NCBI GenBank assembly: GCA_016702545.1
Contig: JADJDT010000048.1
Coordinates: 112,501-176,500 of the forward strand
Direction of reading: 5' to 3'
DNA: 64,000 nt
Source of the DNA: Pseudomonadota bacterium
GTDB taxonomy: Bacteria > Myxococcota_A > Polyangia > GCA-2747355
The first letter of the stretch is position 1, and each line of letters begins with the position of its first letter. A program made the position numbers and the translations under genes. Below, one piece after another: positions 60,931-64,000 of the stretch. The notes below the pieces were generated by a model. That model was not told where the DNA came from. It made no database searches and saw only the letters and a list, made by a program, of their open reading frames with translations.

Positions 60931-61629
60931 TTACGCCCCGCGCCAGTCCAGCACCGGCCACCCGCGGCGCCGCGCGTGCCAGCGCAGGCGGGCGTCGGGG
61001 TTGACGGCGTGGGGGTGGCCGACGCGACCGAGCATCGGCAGATCGCTGGCGCTGTCGCTGTAGAAGTAGCTGCGAGCCAGGTCGACGCCGTGCTCGGCAG
61101 CGAAGCGCTCGGCCCGCTCGACCTTGCCCCGCCCGTAGCAGAGCGGTGCCACGGCCTCGCCGGTGAGCACGCCGGCGCGCACCTCGTAGATCGTGCTGAG
61201 CCAGGCATCGAGCCCGAAGTGTGCGGCCGCGAGCTCGGCCTCGTAAGGCGAGGTCATCGTCAGCAACACCAGCACATGGCCGGCGGCGCGGTGCTGCTCG
61301 ATCACGCTCAGCCCACCGGGCGCGGCGTGCGGCACCACCTCGGCGTGGTACCAGTCGCGCGTCCAGCCCCGCACCGTCTCCTCGGCCTCGCCCTTGACGG
61401 TGCCGAGCGCCCGCCGCATCGCCAGCTCCATGTCGATGGTGTTGAGGCGATAGGCGATCAGGTAGGCCACGGCCTCGAGGTAGCGCAGCAGACCGAGGCG
61501 CCCGAGCCGTCGCTCGCGACGCACCCACAGCGCGCCGCTGTTGACGCTGAGCAGCGTGCCATCGAGATCGAAGAACGCACCGACGCGCACGTGGGCCTCC
61601 CGGGGGTTGGTGACCGATTCTAGCAGCAC
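60931..61629 (-). CDS. HAD-IB family phosphatase (SerB-like)
   Basis: A 232-residue hydrolase. Motif I FFDLDGTLL (nucleophile and acid/base Asp), motif II LLTMTSP (Thr), motif III Lys in GRGKVERAERF, motif IV SDSASDLPML. The cap between motif I and II (RLNTIDMELAMRRAL, WYHAEVVP) is that of the HAD-IB/PSPase-like group, which includes phosphoserine phosphatase and related enzymes. The start is GTG 61629; a later GTG (VRVGAFFDLDG) is also possible. Confidence 0.88.
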   Translation of the reverse strand: MLLESVTNPREAHVRVGAFFDLDGTLLSVNSGALWVRRERRLGRLGLLRYLEAVAYLIAYRLNTIDMELAMRRALGTVKGEAEETVRGWTRDWYHAEVVPHAAPGGLSVIEQHRAAGHVLVLLTMTSPYEAELAAAHFGLDAWLSTIYEVRAGVLTGEAVAPLCYGRGKVERAERFAAEHGVDLARSYFYSDSASDLPMLGRVGHPHAVNPDARLRWHARRRGWPVLDWRGA

Positions 61630-61742
61630 CCCGAGCCTAGACGACAGGACGCGACCGAGAGCGCGCGACCGAGAGCCGCGACCGATGGGGGCGGCTGACA
61701 GCGCGTGGCACGGAGCGGGCCGAGCGTGCTAGCGTCGGCGCC

Positions 61743-62555
61743 GTGGCCGCGGTACCGCAGATCCTGATCGGCGACGGCGAGAGCGGCTGGTGGGATGAAA
61801 CCCTGACGCACGCGCTGCTGCGCGCCATCCCGGCCGCGACCCGCGTCCTGCTGGACTACCGCTGCGCGGCGGCGCGGGCGGCCCATGTGCTGCTGCCGCA
61901 GCTTCCTCAAACCCGCTACGTCGGGGTCGAAGCCGACGCCCGCGCGCTGCAAGAGGCGGCGGCCGGGCTGGCCGGAACGCGCCACGCCCCGCGCTGTAGC
62001 CTGCTGCTGGCCGAGGGGCCGACGCTGCCGCTGGCGGCGCGGAGCGTCGAGGTCGTGCTGAGCGTGATGAGCCTGCAGCACTGCCCCGACACGCACGCGC
62101 TGCTGAGCGAGGCGCGGCGCGTGCTGCGCGGCCCGGGCACGCTCTTGGCGCTGGAGCCGGACAACCTGGGCCAGCGCTTCTACTTCGACGGCCCGTTGCC
62201 GGAGGTCGACGAGGCGATGCTGCGCCTGCATCGCCAGGCGGCGGCGGTGCGCCAGCCGGCCGATGTGGCGCTGGGTCCGCGCCTGCCCGCCCTGCTGCAC
62301 ACCGCAGGCTTCGGCGCGATCAGCGTCCGCCTGCACGCGATCGGCACCTCGCGGCGCGAGAGCGCCCGCGCCTTCTGCGACCGCCTGCTGCGCCTCGGCG
62401 ACCGCGCGGCCCGCAGCGCCGGGCTCGGGCCGACCGACAGCGAGGTGACCGCCTGCCACGCGGCCGTGCGCCGCATCCTCTATCTCGGCATGCCGCAGCG
62501 CGTGGGCTTCAGCGCCCACCTCGTGCCGGCCTTCCTCTGCAGTGGGAACCCATGA
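61743..62555 (+). CDS. Class I methyltransferase-like protein with degenerate SAM motif
   Basis: A 270-residue protein of the Methyltransf_11 shape: acidic strand-2 motif YVGVEADARAL, LPLAARSVEVVLSVMSLQHC (motif for strand 4), SEARRVLRGPGTLLALEPDN. But motif I, normally E/DxGxGxG, reads LLDYRCAAARAA with no Gly, so SAM binding is doubtful. GTG 61743 start. Overlaps the ggt start by four bases (ATGA), so probably co-transcribed. Substrate unknown; it may be a non-catalytic relative. Confidence 0.65.
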   Translation: MAAVPQILIGDGESGWWDETLTHALLRAIPAATRVLLDYRCAAARAAHVLLPQLPQTRYVGVEADARALQEAAAGLAGTRHAPRCSLLLAEGPTLPLAARSVEVVLSVMSLQHCPDTHALLSEARRVLRGPGTLLALEPDNLGQRFYFDGPLPEVDEAMLRLHRQAAAVRQPADVALGPRLPALLHTAGFGAISVRLHAIGTSRRESARAFCDRLLRLGDRAARSAGLGPTDSEVTACHAAVRRILYLGMPQRVGFSAHLVPAFLCSGNP

Positions 62556-64000
62556 GCACCCTGTCTGACCCCCGCGACCCGATCACTTGCCAAGTGCCAG
62601 CGCTTCCGCCGGCGCCGCGCCGCAGACCGCGGCGGGACCACGCCGGCCTGCTGCTGGCGCTCAGCGCCTGCCTCGCCGTCGAAGGGAGAGCGCACGCGCG
62701 TGCCGACGCCTCGGCCACCGACGCGGTGGCGACCCACGCGGTGGCCACCCAAGCCCCCGCCGTGGTCACGGCCCAGCAGGGCGTCGTCGCCACCGATCAC
62801 CCGCTGGCCTCGGCCGCCGGCCTCGAGCTGCTGCGCGCCGGGGGCAATGCGATCGACGCGGCCTGCGCGGCGATGTTCGCGCTCGGCATCGTCAATCCCT
62901 CCGGCAGCGGCCTCGGCGGCGGCGGCCTGCTGCTGATTCGGCCCGCGGCGGCTGCCGCGCCGATCGCGCTCGACTTCCGCGAGACCGCGCCGCGCGCCGC
63001 GACGCGCGAGATGTTCACGCGCGCCGGGGTCGCGCGCGACGCCAGCGCCGTAGGGGGCCTGGCGGTGGCCGTTCCGGGGGAGGTGCAGGGTTGCGCCACC
63101 GCGCTGGCGCGCTTCGGCCGGCTCGGCCTGCGGCGGGTGCTGCAACCAGCCATTCGCCTCGCCCGCCGCGGCTTCGCCGTCGGTCCCTACCTGGCCCTGC
63201 TGTTGCCGCGCGCACGACAGGACCTGCAGCGCAGCCCGTCCCTCGCGCGCACCTACCTCCCAGGGGGTGCACCGCTGCGCGCCGGCCAGTGGCTCCGCCG
63301 CCCGCGCCTCGCCGCTGCGCTGGAGGCGATCGCGCGCCAGGGGCCGCGCGTCTTCTACCGCGGGTGGATCGCGCGCGACCTGGTGGCCAGCGCGCGCCGG
63401 GCGGGCGGCGTGCTCGATGCCACAGATCTGGCGCGCTATCAGCCCGTCTGGCGCACCAGCCTGAGCACGAGCTTCGGCCCCTTCAGGGTCTTCGGCTTCC
63501 CGCCGCCCTCCTCCGGAGGGATCGCGCTGCTCGAGGCGCTCAACGTGCTGCAGCGCCGCGACCTGCGCCGCCTGGGGCACAACTCGGCCGCCTACCTGCA
63601 CCTGCTGGCGGAGACGCTGAAGCACGTCTTCGCCGATCGCGCGCGCCTGCTCGGCGACAGCGACTTCGTCGCCGTGCCGGTCGAGCGCTTGCTCGCCCCC
63701 GCGTACGCCGCACAGCTCGACCAGCGCATCGGCGCCCACGTGCTGCTGAGCGCCAGCTACGGGCTCTCGGGCGCGACCCCGCGCGCGCCGAGCGGCGATC
63801 GCGGAGGCACCAGTCACCTCAGCGTGGTCGATGGTCAGGGCATGGCGGTCGCGCTGACCACGAGCATCAACACCGGCTTCGGCTCCTTCGTCGTCGGCGC
63901 GCGCTCGGAGATCCTGCTCAACAACACGATGGACGACTTCGCCGCGCGACCGGGCGAGCAGAACGCCTTCGGCCTGCTGCAGAGCGAGGCCAATGCGATC
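62552..64000 (+). CDS. ggt: Gamma-glutamyltranspeptidase (3' end beyond window)
   Basis: Periplasmic enzyme that hydrolyses or transfers the gamma-glutamyl group of glutathione. The visible 483 residues start with a signal-like hydrophobic stretch (about 31-45) after a basic segment, then GVVATDHPLASAAGLELLRAGGNAIDAA, GLGGGGLLLIR, LDFRETAP and FPPPSSGGIALLEALN. The N-terminal nucleophile Thr is at the maturation site before TSHLSVVD (about 421), followed by VALTTSINTGFGS. It carries the complete large subunit and the first part of the small subunit; the window ends before the stop. ATG 62552 overlaps the methyltransferase stop. Confidence 0.93.
   Translation, partial: MSTLSDPRDPITCQVPALPPAPRRRPRRDHAGLLLALSACLAVEGRAHARADASATDAVATHAVATQAPAVVTAQQGVVATDHPLASAAGLELLRAGGNAIDAACAAMFALGIVNPSGSGLGGGGLLLIRPAAAAAPIALDFRETAPRAATREMFTRAGVARDASAVGGLAVAVPGEVQGCATALARFGRLGLRRVLQPAIRLARRGFAVGPYLALLLPRARQDLQRSPSLARTYLPGGAPLRAGQWLRRPRLAAALEAIARQGPRVFYRGWIARDLVASARRAGGVLDATDLARYQPVWRTSLSTSFGPFRVFGFPPPSSGGIALLEALNVLQRRDLRRLGHNSAAYLHLLAETLKHVFADRARLLGDSDFVAVPVERLLAPAYAAQLDQRIGAHVLLSASYGLSGATPRAPSGDRGGTSHLSVVDGQGMAVALTTSINTGFGSFVVGARSEILLNNTMDDFAARPGEQNAFGLLQSEANAI

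Overview
The window is a gene-dense, very GC-rich chromosomal segment (third codon positions almost all G or C) from a bacterium that most resembles a member of the Myxococcota. Pointers: an infC gene with a non-AUG start and a long acidic C-terminal tail (known from the Myxococcus xanthus IF3 protein Dsg), a PilZ fusion, a Ser/Thr kinase fused to a receiver domain, Cys-rich repeat lipoproteins, and the prkA-yeaH-spoVR operon. No rRNA, tRNA, CRISPR array or intact transposase gene was seen.

Layout. 1-10.8 kb: an unknown membrane-anchored protein (cut by the left edge), an Lgt-like membrane enzyme, glutamate formimidoyltransferase, the kinase-receiver fusion, a pRiA4b ORF-3-like protein, YqgE/AlgH, a stand-alone LeuA-dimer-like protein, a lipoprotein, IF3 and a GAF-GGDEF cyclase. 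10.9-20.3 kb: an AMIN/coiled-coil exported protein, an acyl-CoA synthetase, and spoVR, yeaH and prkA on the minus strand. 20.4-25.3 kb: a cluster of structured repeats, an ABC exporter pair, mltG, ruvX and ldcA. 25.3-36.8 kb: Cys-rich lipoprotein, PilZ protein, SecA, then an alpha-glucan set (GH13 lipoprotein, MalQ, MFS sugar permease) and a Uma2 protein. 36.9-48 kb: a three-parvulin lipoprotein, a phosphoesterase, a second ABC system with a disrupted partner gene, a 2Fe-2S protein, a FabI-like reductase, RpiB, and a DUF4159/vWA pair. 48-51.6 kb: succinate dehydrogenase/fumarate reductase (C-A-B). 51.6-53.3 kb: a small accessory patch with a RelBE-type toxin-antitoxin pair and a decayed gene. 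53.3-64 kb: an unknown exported protein, Uma2, a hydrolase, exported M49-like and cytoplasmic M42 peptidases, Nudix, HAD, an atypical methyltransferase and gamma-glutamyltranspeptidase (cut by the right edge).

The most unusual content is not protein coding. Five palindromic elements of about 140-160 bp (6872-7015, 24280-24423, 36775-36915, 38094-38254, 39266-39423) share an inner core. Their long terminal arms differ completely from copy to copy, yet within each copy the two arms remain complementary; the apex of the hairpin varies in the same compensated way. All five sit exactly at gene borders: three supply or touch a stop codon, and two sit where the start codon of ldcA or of the parvulin lipoprotein should be. 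A second family of double-hairpin repeats (three copies at 6.1, 20.4-20.7 and 20.8 kb) is itself interrupted in one copy by a 177-bp element. That element has perfect 16-bp inverted ends and a TA duplication, and a neighbouring copy preserves the empty site.

Three otherwise well-conserved genes (prkA, the GH13 gene and the gene upstream of the 41-kb ABC system) carry single-base frameshifts. All three have an apparent lost base next to a run of three or four G/C, so assembly error must be excluded before calling them pseudogenes.
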